This document shows positions 1-8,265 of a stretch of DNA of 64,000 bases, in pieces (position 1 is the stretch's first letter; every line of letters starts with the position of its first letter). A program made the position numbers and the translations under genes. Under the pieces are notes generated by a model. The model was not told the origin of the DNA and did not search any database. It saw nothing but the letters and a program-made list of their open reading frames with translations. This DNA comes from Leucobacter sp. wl10 (GTDB lineage: Bacteria > Actinomycetota > Actinomycetes > Actinomycetales > Microbacteriaceae), in assembly GCF_003569785.1 (NCBI RefSeq), contig NZ_KZ983991.1:62001-126000 (forward strand), given 5' to 3'.

Positions 1-760
1 TCTCCAGCCGGAGGATCATGTGCAGGTGAGCCCCGAACGCCATACCGGTCTCACCGACCAGGCCGGCCTGATCGCCGCCTTTGACCCTGTCACCGACCTG
101 ATAGGAGTGCGAGTTCGCCTGCATATGACAATACCGGCTCGTCACGGCCTGACCGTTGACCTTGTGCTCCACGGACAGCGCGAATCCGCACCCGTCCGTC
201 GCGAACCCCGCCTCGCTGACCACGCCGTCGCCGACGATCCGGATCGGGGTCCCGGCTCCGGCGCCCATGTCCTGGGCCTCGTGGAACTGGGCGACCGGTG
301 CCGTCCGGTACCCGAACGGATCGGTGAGCGGCACCTCGGAGTCGAACGGGTACCGCAGTTTGGTGTCCTTCAGCCCGGCGAGTGAGAGGTTCGGCTTGCC
401 GTCGGCTCCCATCGGGGGCGCGGTCTCAACCGCTGGAATCGACTCTGGCAGCACGATGTCGGAGGTGGTGGTGCCTCCGGTGCTCATGAGCTGCGGCTGA
501 CTCGACGCGGACGCCCCGTCCGCGATGAGCGCGTTGCTCGCGGGCACGACGGTGCCCGCGACCAGGGCCCCCGCGCAGGCGAGCGCCGAAGTCCCCGCGA
601 TGACGCGGCGCAGCGCGCGCCGCGTCCCGGACGCGCCGCGGCCGGAACCCGGCGCTTCCCCGTGCGCCGCCGGTCCGGTCGGCCCGCCGAGTCCGGGCCG
701 GTAGCGCGGAGACGGCGTCAGGAACGCCTCCTCGCCGACCGGAATCGACTCGCCCCTCAT
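1..760 (-). CDS. M23-family metallopeptidase (LytM-like), C-terminus cut by window edge
   Basis: Predicted cell-wall endopeptidase acting outside the membrane. Translating the minus strand from ATG at 760 gives about 50 polar residues, one membrane segment (about residues 52-79), a Thr/Ser/Pro linker, then the M23 domain. The zinc ligands are visible: H160 and D164 in FHEAQD, and the HLH triplet at about 245-247, just before the window ends. The domain opens with YPFDSEVPLTDPFGYR, typical of LytM-type folds. No good ribosome site precedes the ATG; the frame stays open upstream to a TTG at 850 that overlaps the stop of the 34-aa ORF at 847-951, so a longer N-terminus is possible. The family usually cleaves peptidoglycan cross-bridges. 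The substrate cannot be told from sequence. Confidence 0.85.
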   Translation of the reverse strand, partial: MRGESIPVGEEAFLTPSPRYRPGLGGPTGPAAHGEAPGSGRGASGTRRALRRVIAGTSALACAGALVAGTVVPASNALIADGASASSQPQLMSTGGTTTSDIVLPESIPAVETAPPMGADGKPNLSLAGLKDTKLRYPFDSEVPLTDPFGYRTAPVAQFHEAQDMGAGAGTPIRIVGDGVVSEAGFATDGCGFALSVEHKVNGQAVTSRYCHMQANSHSYQVGDRVKGGDQAGLVGETGMAFGAHLHMILRLE

Positions 761-846
761 GGTGCGGCGAGAGGGATAGGGCTTCGAGGGCGCCTCCCCG
801 CCGGTACCGCGCTCGCGAGAGGGAGTACCGCCGTGCCCCTGATCCT

Positions 847-951
847 TCAAAAGATCGCTCCGATCACGAGGGCGCCGAATCCTGCGGCGGCGACCGTCAG
901 CAGCACGGCTGCCGTGACGAAGTAGAGCGGCTTCTTCAACTGTTCGAGCAT
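847..951 (-). CDS. Small single-span membrane protein, 34 aa (tentative)
   Basis: The ORF from ATG at 951 encodes a Lys-rich start (MLEQLKKPLYFV) followed by one hydrophobic helix of about 22 residues and the tail IGAIF, with TGA at 847-849. It lies directly upstream of, and in the same direction as, the M23 peptidase. Its TGA overlaps a TTG in the peptidase frame, which would allow translational coupling. The pattern of a short basic N-terminus plus one membrane helix is common in small actinobacterial membrane proteins, but no family is recognised. It may equally be chance, since 34 codons is short. Confidence 0.4.
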   Translation of the reverse strand: MLEQLKKPLYFVTAAVLLTVAAAGFGALVIGAIF

Positions 952-998
952 GTGATTCAACTGGTCTTTTCTGTATTCATCGGATGGGAGGGGCTCGT

Positions 999-1012
999 CT
1001 GAGCATGCTCAG
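999..1012. promoter_or_regulatory. Perfect 14-bp palindrome upstream of the small membrane ORF
   Basis: CTGAGCATGCTCAG is a perfect dyad about 48 bp upstream of the ATG at 951. It lies between two minus-strand genes and could bind a dimeric regulator of the 34-aa ORF/M23 unit. No family-specific consensus is recognised. Confidence 0.25.
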
Positions 1013-1133
1013 TAGGCGCCTCCGGAACTGGATGGGGAGCCTCGGCGCAACGCGCGCACCGACGGGATTCATGACGTTCGGGCGCGCCCCTGCGGAGGCT
1101 CCGGGCCTCTCCTTCGAGTGTTGCTCGGCGGGA

Positions 1134-1577
1134 TCAGATCCGGCTGACCGCGAAGAGCAGGTACAGCGGCCGCCGCCGAACGGACGGGGAGCCGACGGGG
1201 CCGGCCCGCTCCCTGCGCGGTACGACCAGGATACTCTGCAAGGATCTGAGCGCGAGCGGCGCCAGCAGCGCCAGTGCGATGAGGAGGGCGATCGCGCAGA
1301 AGATGAGCAGGTCGAGACGCCCGGCGCCCGCGGGCTCGGAGGCCGCCCCCGAGCCCTGCTCGAGCACGGCCTCATGGGCCGTGGCAGGAGACGCATCGGG
1401 CTCCACCGCCTCCACGACCGACTGGGGCACCGCGGTGGCGGCGGCCGCGTAGCTCACTGACTCCGAGCCGTGCAGCCGCACGCCGATGAGGCCGAGAACA
1501 ACGAACGATGCCGCCCAGACGAGAACCAGGATCGCGCGACTCGAAAACGGACGCCTCGGCGAAACGGGCACACTCAC
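1134..1577 (-). CDS. Hypothetical membrane protein with two transmembrane segments, 147 aa
   Basis: Not recognised. GTG at 1577 is chosen because GGGGAGG lies 9 nt upstream; an in-frame ATG at 1619 lacks a ribosome site. The protein has a basic N-terminus (PVSPRRPFSSR), a first hydrophobic helix (about residues 14-33), an extracellular Ala/Pro/Glu-rich loop of about 55 residues, a second hydrophobic stretch (DLLIFCAIALLIALALLAPLAL) and a basic cytoplasmic tail. The topology suggests a membrane anchor or small partner protein. It follows the ABC-2 exporter genes on the same strand, with a gap of about 140 bp, so it could be a separate unit. Confidence 0.65.
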   Translation of the reverse strand: MSVPVSPRRPFSSRAILVLVWAASFVVLGLIGVRLHGSESVSYAAAATAVPQSVVEAVEPDASPATAHEAVLEQGSGAASEPAGAGRLDLLIFCAIALLIALALLAPLALRSLQSILVVPRRERAGPVGSPSVRRRPLYLLFAVSRI

Positions 1578-1714
1578 GGAACGAACACCTCCCCAGGTCT
1601 CTTTATAACAAAATAGCATCGAAACCTGAGATCGTCACGAAGTCCGGTCTCGGCGGGGCCTCCCGGCGGGCACCCGGGCTCCGCCAGGAGGTTCACGATC
1701 CGCGATGATCCGGC

Positions 1715-3310
1715 TCACGTCTCGCTGCTCACATCGGCGAGCACCCGCGGCCAGCGGCGATCCAGAACTCGTCCTCCGAGCAGCACGCCGGCCCAGACGG
1801 CTGCGCCCCCGAGCAGGAGCCCGCACGCCAGGCTCACCCAGCCGAGCGCGGGCACCCACAGCGCGGCGATCGCGAAGCCCAGAGCCGGTCCGCCGACGGC
1901 GAGCGTGACCGGGAGGAGGACGAGCATCGCGAGCATCGCCTGCGCCCCGCCGGAGGAGCCGCGGCCGAACGGGTTCGCGCCCGGCGCGGGGGCTCTACCG
2001 GGGAGATACGCTCCGACGAGGGAACCCGCCCCGGCGGCGGCGAGCGACAGGCCGAGCGACGCGCCGAGGCTCGCGGGCAGCAGCTCGGGAGCGCCTGCCA
2101 GCAGGCAGGCGACGACGCTGAGGACGACCGTGAGCGGAACCGCCAGGACGCCGATGCCGAGCATTCTGCCGGCGCGATCTGCGGTGCCGCTCACGCCGGA
2201 GACGATGTGGAGCGCGACCGCGTCGTTGTCGTAGGCGATGTCCATCTGCACGATCGTGCAGACCATGAGCGCGTTGACGGCGGGCAGCAGCACCACTGCG
2301 GGGCCGAAGGAGAAGCCCTCGGACTGCACCGTGTTCACGGCCAGCGCACCGAACATGATGAGCGGGAACACGAGGAGCATCATCGCGTTGACGAGGTGGC
2401 GCGGATCCCGGCGGCGGTAGCGGAGAGATCGCGCCGCGATCGCGCCGACGGGCGAGGCCGGGAGCACCCGGTCGATGAGACCCCCGGAACGGACCCGGCC
2501 CCCGCCCCCGCCGCTCGAGACCGGGGCGACCAGTCGCGCCGCCAGCAGCCGCTCCGCGAGGAACCAGAGCGCCGTGACCGTGGCGAGCGCGATCGCGAGG
2601 CGCAGCACCGCGGCGGCCCAGTCGCCGCCCGCGATCGCGGCGGGGACGCCGAACGCGGCTCCGAGCGGGGTCCACCCGAGCGCTTCGGCGAGAGCCGCGA
2701 AGCCCTCCCAGGGGCTGCTCAGGCCCCTGATCGCGGCTCCCAGCAGGTTGAGCAGCACGCCCGACGACGCGATCAGCAGCACGCCCAGGGTCAGCACGAG
2801 GTCGCGGGTGCGGCGACGCGCGAGCCACCCCGCGAGCGCCCCGCTGACCACCCTGGCTCCGAGCACGCACACCGCCAGAGCCAGCGGAGCGAGCAGAATC
2901 GCCGCCACAGCCGCCGCCGGGCTGACCGACCACCCGGCGAGCATCATCAGCAGCGCGAGAGCGGTGCCGATGCCGCCGACCGTGGTCCCTCCCGCCACGA
3001 CGAGACCGGGAAGCAGCCTCCGAGCCGGCACGGGCAGCAGGGCGAAGCGCTCGGTCGCGAGGGAGTCGTCGGCGCTGACGAGGATCGATCCGACCCACCA
3101 CGCGGCGGTGATCGCGGACCCGACGAGCACGAGCGTCACCATCGCGACCTCCGGCGCGGTGGTGCGCAGGACGAGGAGCAGGATCGAGAGCGAGCCGAGC
3201 ATCCCCAGGGCGAGCATCCCGCTCAGCACCAGCGCGACGATGAGCCACGGGTTCTTGCCCAGCTGATGGCCGAGCTGCCGCCACCGCAGGCCTATCAGGA
3301 GCGCAACCAC
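1715..3310 (-). CDS. ABC-2 type exporter permease, 531 aa
   Basis: Polytopic membrane protein with roughly a dozen hydrophobic segments, beginning MVALLIGLRWRQLGHQLGKN, a start typical of large actinobacterial ABC-2 permeases. Its 5' end overlaps the 3' end of the ATPase gene at 3295-4068 by 16 bp, so the two are translationally coupled and should form one exporter. Central cytoplasmic loops are rich in Arg and Gly (SSGGGGGRVRSGGLIDR). Lipids, antibiotics or peptides are usual substrates in this family; none can be assigned. There is no strong ribosome site before the ATG, as expected for a coupled gene. Confidence 0.82.
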   Translation of the reverse strand: MVALLIGLRWRQLGHQLGKNPWLIVALVLSGMLALGMLGSLSILLLVLRTTAPEVAMVTLVLVGSAITAAWWVGSILVSADDSLATERFALLPVPARRLLPGLVVAGGTTVGGIGTALALLMMLAGWSVSPAAAVAAILLAPLALAVCVLGARVVSGALAGWLARRRTRDLVLTLGVLLIASSGVLLNLLGAAIRGLSSPWEGFAALAEALGWTPLGAAFGVPAAIAGGDWAAAVLRLAIALATVTALWFLAERLLAARLVAPVSSGGGGGRVRSGGLIDRVLPASPVGAIAARSLRYRRRDPRHLVNAMMLLVFPLIMFGALAVNTVQSEGFSFGPAVVLLPAVNALMVCTIVQMDIAYDNDAVALHIVSGVSGTADRAGRMLGIGVLAVPLTVVLSVVACLLAGAPELLPASLGASLGLSLAAAGAGSLVGAYLPGRAPAPGANPFGRGSSGGAQAMLAMLVLLPVTLAVGGPALGFAIAALWVPALGWVSLACGLLLGGAAVWAGVLLGGRVLDRRWPRVLADVSSET

Positions 3311-4068
3311 GTCAGCGTCTCCTCCCCCAGGTCGTGCGATCCGACGAGGCCGAGGAACCGCTGCTGCAGGCTCATCCCGTCGCGCACCTCGTCGAGGGTT
3401 CCGTGGGCCAGGAGTCTTCCCTCCGCGAGGATCGCGACGCGGTCGCAGAGGGATTCGACGAGTTCCATCACGTGGCTGGAGAGCACCACCGTGCCTCCGC
3501 CCGAGACGAAGGCGCGCAGGATCTGGCGTATGGTCTCGCCCGAGACCGGGTCCACGGCCTCGAGGGGCTCGTCGAGGATCAGCAGCCGCGGGGCGTGGAT
3601 GAGGGCGCAGGCGAGGCCGATCTTCTTCTTCATGCCCGCCGAGTAGTCTACGACGAGCGTGCTGCCCGCCTCCGCCAGCCCGAGCGCGTCGAGCAGCTCG
3701 ACGGAGCGCGTCGCCACTTCCGCCTCGTCCATGCCGCGCAGCAGGCCGTTGTATCGCAGGAGCTCCGCCCCGGTCAGCCGATCGAACATGCGGATCCCGT
3801 CGGGCAGCACCCCCATCCTCGCCTTCGCCGCGGGCGGATCCCGCCAGACGTCCGCGCCGAGCACCCAGGCCGTTCCGGCGTCAGGCTGCAGCAGGCCCGT
3901 GGTCATCGCCAGCGCCGTGGTCTTGCCCGCGCCGTTCGGCCCGAGCAGCCCCAGCATCGAGCCCGCGGGCACATCGAGGGTCAGATCGTCGACGGCGACC
4001 CTGGGACCGAATCGCTTGCGGAGGTTGCGGAGCGCGAGGACGGGCGGCGGCGGTTCGGAGAGGGACAT
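3295..4068 (-). CDS. ABC transporter ATP-binding protein (ABC-2 partner), 257 aa
   Basis: Nucleotide-binding subunit of the exporter encoded with the 1715-3310 permease. The Walker A motif is GPNGAGKTT (about residues 44-52). The signature is YSAGM rather than LSGGQ, a common variant of this subfamily. Walker B is LLILDEPLEAVDP and the switch is SSH. It is the first gene of a two-gene unit; the 156-bp gap to the divergent VIT gene probably contains both promoters. It resembles CcmA/DrrA-type ATPases in length and order. Confidence 0.88.
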   Translation of the reverse strand: MSLSEPPPPVLALRNLRKRFGPRVAVDDLTLDVPAGSMLGLLGPNGAGKTTALAMTTGLLQPDAGTAWVLGADVWRDPPAAKARMGVLPDGIRMFDRLTGAELLRYNGLLRGMDEAEVATRSVELLDALGLAEAGSTLVVDYSAGMKKKIGLACALIHAPRLLILDEPLEAVDPVSGETIRQILRAFVSGGGTVVLSSHVMELVESLCDRVAILAEGRLLAHGTLDEVRDGMSLQQRFLGLVGSHDLGEETLTWLRS

Positions 4069-4224
4069 GCCTCCATCTCATCACCATCGGGCGCCCCGCG
4101 CCTCCATCGCGCGAGGGAGTGTCGCCCTCCGTGTCGCGCGCCTCCGAGCGCTCCGGACACCGCCGCGCCCGGCCCGTGAGCGCCGCCTCGTGCGATTCTT
4201 CCCGATATCCGCGAGGATGGGAGC

Positions 4225-4953
4225 ATGAACGAAGCTTCTACGCCGCAGCCCCACCCCGGCGAACAGCACGTATCGGGTATCGGCCAGCGGCTCAACTGGT
4301 TGCGGGCGGGGGTGCTCGGAGCCAACGACGGGATCGTGTCGACCGCTGGCGTGGTCATCGGCGTCGCCGGCGCGACCCCGAACAACCCGCTGGCGATCGC
4401 CACGGCAGGCATCGCAGCCCTCGTCGCCGGCGCGTTCTCGATGGCGGGCGGCGAGTACGTCTCCGTGAGCACCCAGCGCGACACCGAGAAGGCGATCATA
4501 GCCAAGGAGAAGCGCGAGCTCGCCGAGATGCCGGAGGAAGAGCTCGAGGAGCTCGCCGGGTTCTACCGGCAGCGCGGTCTGTCGGACGACCTCGCACGCC
4601 GGGTCGCGGCGGAACTCACCGCCAAGAACGCTCTCGCAGCGCACGCCGAGGTCGAACTCGGCATCGACCCGGACGAATACACGAGCCCCTGGGCGGCCGC
4701 GGTCTCGTCGTTCCTCGCGTTCACCGCCGGCGCGCTCATCCCGCTCGTCATGATCCTGCTGCCGTTCGGCGAGCAGCGGGTCTGGATCGCGGCGCTCGCC
4801 GTGGTGATCGGTCTGGTGCTCACCGGGTGGATCAGCGCCGACCTCGGCGATGCGCCCCGGGGCCGGGCGATCCTGCGAAACCTGACGATGGGCTCGGCGA
4901 CGATGATCGCGACGTACGTGATCGGCGTGATCTTCGGCGTCGCCGTCGACTAG
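4225..4953 (+). CDS. VIT1/CCC1-family metal transporter, 242 aa
   Basis: Membrane protein of the VIT1/CCC1 family, which moves Fe2+ or Mn2+ out of the cytosol. The N-terminal part carries LNWLRAGVLGANDGIVSTAGVVIGVAGA, the family hallmark, followed by AGAFSMAGGEYVSVSTQRD. A charged Glu-rich helical region (about residues 85-145: EKRELAEMPEEELEEL) matches the cytosolic metal-binding domain, and three C-terminal hydrophobic segments follow. ATG 4225 is preceded by GAGGATGGGAG. It is convergent with the arsR gene (gap about 19 bp). The flanking metal genes support a metal-handling role; the ion is inferred. Confidence 0.88.
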   Translation: MNEASTPQPHPGEQHVSGIGQRLNWLRAGVLGANDGIVSTAGVVIGVAGATPNNPLAIATAGIAALVAGAFSMAGGEYVSVSTQRDTEKAIIAKEKRELAEMPEEELEELAGFYRQRGLSDDLARRVAAELTAKNALAAHAEVELGIDPDEYTSPWAAAVSSFLAFTAGALIPLVMILLPFGEQRVWIAALAVVIGLVLTGWISADLGDAPRGRAILRNLTMGSATMIATYVIGVIFGVAVD

Positions 4954-4972
4954 AGACGGGGGTCATCGCCGC

Positions 4973-5353
4973 TCAAGTGCGGGAGCTGACGGCCGCGGTC
5001 CCGTGGATCGGGCAGAGCGTGACCGCGTCGCCGGTGAGCGCGAGCATCTGCTCCGCGGCCGACAGCAGCTCGACGAGGGCCTCCGGGTGCTTCAGGGAGT
5101 AGAGCGAGGCTCGCCCTTCCGGCCGCGAAGTGACCATATCGGCGTCCTTGAGACAGGCCAGGTGCTTGGAAACGGTGCTCTGAGACAGACCCAGATGGCC
5201 GACCAGGTCGACGACGCGGTGCTCGCCGAGCTGCAGGTGCTGCAGGATCACGAGCCGGTTCGGATCGCTGAAGCTGTGGAACAGCGAGGCGGCGGGGATC
5301 ACCGCCGTCACCTCCGCGACGACCGCTTCGGTGTGCATTTCACTCGATTTCAT
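4973..5353 (-). CDS. ArsR/SmtB-family metal-responsive repressor, about 126 aa
   Basis: Winged-helix repressor. Sequence order: SLFHSFSDPNRLVILQHLQLGEHRVVDLVGHLGLSQSTVSKHL (helix-turn-helix) then DADMVTSRPEGRASLYSLKHPEALVELL (wing and dimer helix). A C-terminal CPIH could be a metal ligand, as in CadC/CmtR-type sensors. It is the last gene of the operon CDF - acetolactate synthase-like - arsR: its start lies inside the 3' end of the synthase gene. Starts at 5353, 5359 or 5338 (1 nt after the synthase stop) are all possible and none has a strong ribosome site. It probably represses the operon through the inverted repeat at 8103-8124. Confidence 0.85.
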   Translation of the reverse strand: MKSSEMHTEAVVAEVTAVIPAASLFHSFSDPNRLVILQHLQLGEHRVVDLVGHLGLSQSTVSKHLACLKDADMVTSRPEGRASLYSLKHPEALVELLSAAEQMLALTGDAVTLCPIHGTAAVSSRT

Positions 5354-7043
5354 CGCCATTTTTCGATGATATCCCATCGCCCGTACCGGTGTCCATATCG
5401 CGCTCGCCCGCCATCCGCCGGTTCTGCAGTTCGTCGACCAGCACCCTCGTGTTCTCGGAGTAGTCGATGGGGGCCGCGACGACGTGCACACCGCCGGCCG
5501 CGAACGCCCGCTCCAGCACGCCGCCCAGGTCCGCGATATCGTCCACCCGGTGCCCGGTCGCGCCGTACGCGCGCGCATAGGCCGCGAAGTCGGGATTCCG
5601 GAAAGTCATGCCGTAGTCGGCGAGTCCTTCCACGGCCTGCTTCCAGCGGATCATGCCGTAGGCGCCGTCCTCGAGGACCATCACGACGAGATCCAGCCCG
5701 AGACGCACCGCCGTCTCGAGTTCCTGGCTGTTCATCATGAACCCGCCGTCACCGCACACGGCCATCACCCGCCGCCCGGGGTACAGCATCGCGGCCGCCA
5801 TCGCCGAGGGCAGCCCGGCGCCCATGGTCGCCAGCGCGTTGTCCAGCAGCAGCGTGTTCGCCACGGTGGTGCGGTAGTTGCGGGCGAACCAGATCTTGTA
5901 CATGCCGTTGTCGAGGGCGACGACGCCGTCGGGCGGCATGACCCGACGAACCTCGTGCACGATGCGCTGCGGCGTGAACCGGTCCTCCGTCGCCCGCTCG
6001 GCGATCTTCGCGAGGATCCCCTTCCGCAGCGGCAGCAGCGCCTCCGCGTTGGGCACGTCGCCCTCGAGGAGATCGCCGAGCGCTCGCAGGGTGGGCTCGA
6101 GGTCGCCGACCACCTCCAGCTGCGGGAAGTAGACCTGCTCGACGACGGCGGGGCGGAAGCCGATGTGGACGACCGTCTTCGCCGGGTCGCTCATGGCGAA
6201 CGGGGGCTTCTCGCTCGTGTCGTGGCCGATCGCGATGATGACATCCGCCCGCTCGATCGCGTCGTGGACGTAGTCCTTCTCCGTCAGCGCCGCGGTCCCC
6301 ATGTACAGGTCCGTGGTTCCGGAGACGGTGCCCTTCCCCATCTGCGTGGTGAAGTAGGGGATCCGCATCCGGGCCACGAAACCGGACAGCGCGTGGCAGC
6401 ATCGCGGACGGGAGGCGTCCGCGCCGAGCATGATGAGCGGCCGCTCGGCGCGCCTGATCACGTCCGCGGCATCGGAGATGGCCGCCGGACACCCCACCGG
6501 CTGCTCGGTGCGATGGGGCGGGATCAGGCGGATCTCGCCGATCGGCGCCGCGGAGACGTCCTCCGGGAGCTCGAGGTGGACCGGGCCGGGCCGTTCGGCC
6601 TGCGCGACGCGGAACGCCTCGCGGGTCAGCGTCGGGATCATCGCCGCAGAGGCGATCTGCCTGGCCATCTTCGTGAGCGGGGTCATCGCCGCGACGGTGT
6701 CGACGATCTGGAAGCGGGCCTGGGCGGCCGAGAGGATCGCCTTCTGCCCGGTGATCATGACCATCGGCATCCCGCCGAGCAGCGCGTAGGCGGCTCCGGT
6801 GGAGAGGTTGAGCGCACCGGGCCCGAGCGTGGTGAGGCACACCCCCGGCCGGCCGGTGAGGCGGCCGTGGGTGGCCGCCATGAACGCCGCCGCCTGCTCG
6901 TGACGCGTGACCACCAGCTCGATGCTCGAGCGGCGGATCGACTCGACCAGGTGCAGGTTCTCCTCCCCCGGCAGCCCGAAGACGCGCTCGACCCCCTCGT
7001 TCTCGAGCGCCCTCACCAGCGCGTCCGAAGCTGTCAGTTCCAT
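5340..7043 (-). CDS. Thiamine-diphosphate enzyme, acetolactate synthase large-subunit type, 567 aa
   Basis: Full-length ThDP enzyme of the acetolactate synthase/pyruvate oxidase family. ATG at 7043 gives MELTASDALVRALENEGVERVFGLPGEENL; the catalytic Glu lies in RHEQAAAFMA (about residue 48). The cofactor loop starts at GDGGFMMN and ends at LEDGAYGMIRWKQ, with Asp where the second motif Asn is usual. No small regulatory subunit gene (ilvN) is adjacent, so a catabolic or non-biosynthetic role is more likely than valine synthesis. It lies between a metal-efflux CDF gene (75-bp gap) and arsR (overlap), which is unusual. Substrate not established. Confidence 0.85.
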   Translation of the reverse strand: MELTASDALVRALENEGVERVFGLPGEENLHLVESIRRSSIELVVTRHEQAAAFMAATHGRLTGRPGVCLTTLGPGALNLSTGAAYALLGGMPMVMITGQKAILSAAQARFQIVDTVAAMTPLTKMARQIASAAMIPTLTREAFRVAQAERPGPVHLELPEDVSAAPIGEIRLIPPHRTEQPVGCPAAISDAADVIRRAERPLIMLGADASRPRCCHALSGFVARMRIPYFTTQMGKGTVSGTTDLYMGTAALTEKDYVHDAIERADVIIAIGHDTSEKPPFAMSDPAKTVVHIGFRPAVVEQVYFPQLEVVGDLEPTLRALGDLLEGDVPNAEALLPLRKGILAKIAERATEDRFTPQRIVHEVRRVMPPDGVVALDNGMYKIWFARNYRTTVANTLLLDNALATMGAGLPSAMAAAMLYPGRRVMAVCGDGGFMMNSQELETAVRLGLDLVVMVLEDGAYGMIRWKQAVEGLADYGMTFRNPDFAAYARAYGATGHRVDDIADLGGVLERAFAAGGVHVVAAPIDYSENTRVLVDELQNRRMAGERDMDTGTGDGISSKNGDEIE

Positions 7044-7117
7044 GCCTCGCCTTTCACGCGGTGCCGGTGCTCCGGACCGCCCGTGATGCAGTCGCCATCG
7101 CCGTGTCGTCGTCGCGG

Positions 7118-8062
7118 TCAGGGGTGCCTGATGCCGGCCGGTTCGTCGTCGCTGAGGTGCCTGGTCTCGATCTGGAAGGTCGAGTGGCGCACGGAGACGT
7201 CGAAGTGCTCGGCGACGCACGACTTGATGTCGTGGAGCACGTCTGGGGCGTGGCCGTCGGTGAAGCACTCGTCCTCGACGACCACGTGCGCGGTGATCGT
7301 CGGCAGGCCGGTCGCGACGGTCGAGGCGTGCAGGTCGTGCACGTCGATCACGTGCGGCAACTCGAGGATGTGCGCGCGAACCTGGTCGAGATTCAGGCCC
7401 TTCGGCGTGAACTCCATGAGCACGCCGGTGGTCTCGCGCATGAGCTTGAAGGCCCGCGGCACGATGAGAGCGGCGATGAACAGACCCGCGACCGCGTCCG
7501 CCTGCTGGAACCCGGTCGTGGCGATCACGATGGCCGCCACGATGACGCCCACCGAGCCGAGCGCGTCGTTGAGGACCTCGAGGAACGCCGCCCGCATGTT
7601 GAAGTTCGCGCCCCTGCTCGAAGACAGGATCACGATCGCGACGATGTTCGCGGCGAGGCCGATGATGCCGAAGATCAGCAGCTCCATGGCCGGGACCTCC
7701 GGGGGCTCGAACAGGCGCCGGACGCCCTCGATCGCGGTGTAGAACCCCACCACGAGCAGCAGCGTCGCCTGCCCGAGCGCCGCGATCACCTCGATGCGAC
7801 GGAACCCCCAGGTGCGCTTCGACGTCACCGGTCGCAGCATCAGCGTCGCGGCGATCAGGGCGACCAGCAGCCCCGAGGCGTCGGTGGTCGCGTGAGCGGT
7901 ATCGGTCAGCAGCGCGAGGCTGCCGGTGACGACCGACCCCACCGCCTGCGCGACGACGATCGTCGCCGTGATGCCGAAGGCGATCATCAACTTCTTCCGA
8001 TAATCGCCGGGGTGGCCGGCGATCTCATCCACGGCAGGGCCGTGATCATGTCCTGCGCCCAT
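7118..8062 (-). CDS. Cation diffusion facilitator (CDF) metal efflux protein, 314 aa
   Basis: Zn/Cd/Co-type proton antiporter of the inner membrane. The start ATG 8062 follows GGAG at a good distance and gives a His-rich MGAGHDHGP end. Six helices can be traced; helix II has LLTDTAHATTDASGL (the HxxxD-type metal site) and helix V has EVLNDALGSVGVIVAAIV. The cytoplasmic C-terminal domain contains LPHVIDVHDLHA and a His-containing end. It is the first gene of an operon with an acetolactate synthase-like gene and arsR. The 203-bp space to divergent copZ contains the presumed ArsR operator and the copper promoter. Zn or Cd is the likeliest substrate. Confidence 0.92.
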   Translation of the reverse strand: MGAGHDHGPAVDEIAGHPGDYRKKLMIAFGITATIVVAQAVGSVVTGSLALLTDTAHATTDASGLLVALIAATLMLRPVTSKRTWGFRRIEVIAALGQATLLLVVGFYTAIEGVRRLFEPPEVPAMELLIFGIIGLAANIVAIVILSSSRGANFNMRAAFLEVLNDALGSVGVIVAAIVIATTGFQQADAVAGLFIAALIVPRAFKLMRETTGVLMEFTPKGLNLDQVRAHILELPHVIDVHDLHASTVATGLPTITAHVVVEDECFTDGHAPDVLHDIKSCVAEHFDVSVRHSTFQIETRHLSDDEPAGIRHP

Positions 8063-8102
8063 GAGGGAACTCCATTTCTGCGTGCAATCAGACGACGACG
8101 AT

Positions 8103-8124
8103 AACATCGTTCGATATCGATATT
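8103..8124. promoter_or_regulatory. Inverted repeat, probable ArsR operator of the CDF operon
   Basis: AACATCG, 8 bp, CGATATT form an imperfect inverted repeat, with the perfect dyad TCGATATCGA at 8111-8120 inside it. It lies about 40 bp upstream of the CDF start. AT-rich interrupted palindromes of this size are typical SmtB/ArsR sites. A related half-site (CGATGATAT) occurs near the arsR start at about 5364-5372. Binding by the encoded ArsR is inferred. Confidence 0.45.
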
Positions 8125-8192
8125 AGGGGGCCTCCCCGTTTTCTCGCAATCCCCGAGGAGCACGGCTTCGACGCGGGGGATCGCTTGCCGGA

Positions 8193-8209
8193 ATACCCTT
8201 GCGGGGTAT
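8193..8209. promoter_or_regulatory. CsoR-type operator, distal box
   Basis: ATACCCTTGCGGGGTAT matches the G/C-tract palindrome bound by CsoR copper sensors. It is the first of two such boxes before copZ and is about 35 bp (centre to centre) from the second. The csoR gene lies at the end of the same operon, implying autoregulation. Confidence 0.75.
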
Positions 8210-8227
8210 ATCGTTGAGTTCGACAGG

Positions 8228-8242
8228 TACCCCCTCGGGGTA
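8228..8242. promoter_or_regulatory. CsoR-type operator overlapping the copZ promoter
   Basis: TACCCCCTCGGGGTA is a near-perfect dyad of the CsoR type. It occupies the spacer between a plausible -35 (TTCGAC, 8219-8224) and -10 (TATATA, 8241-8246), so a bound apo-repressor would block the promoter. The start of copZ lies about 20 bp further on. Confidence 0.75.
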
Positions 8243-8265
8243 TATACGAAGCGAAAGGACGCGTG

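Noticed and set aside
984..1460. Plus-strand open frame near 1 kb
   Set aside because: No ribosome site or domain; it runs opposite the hypothetical membrane protein at 1134-1577.
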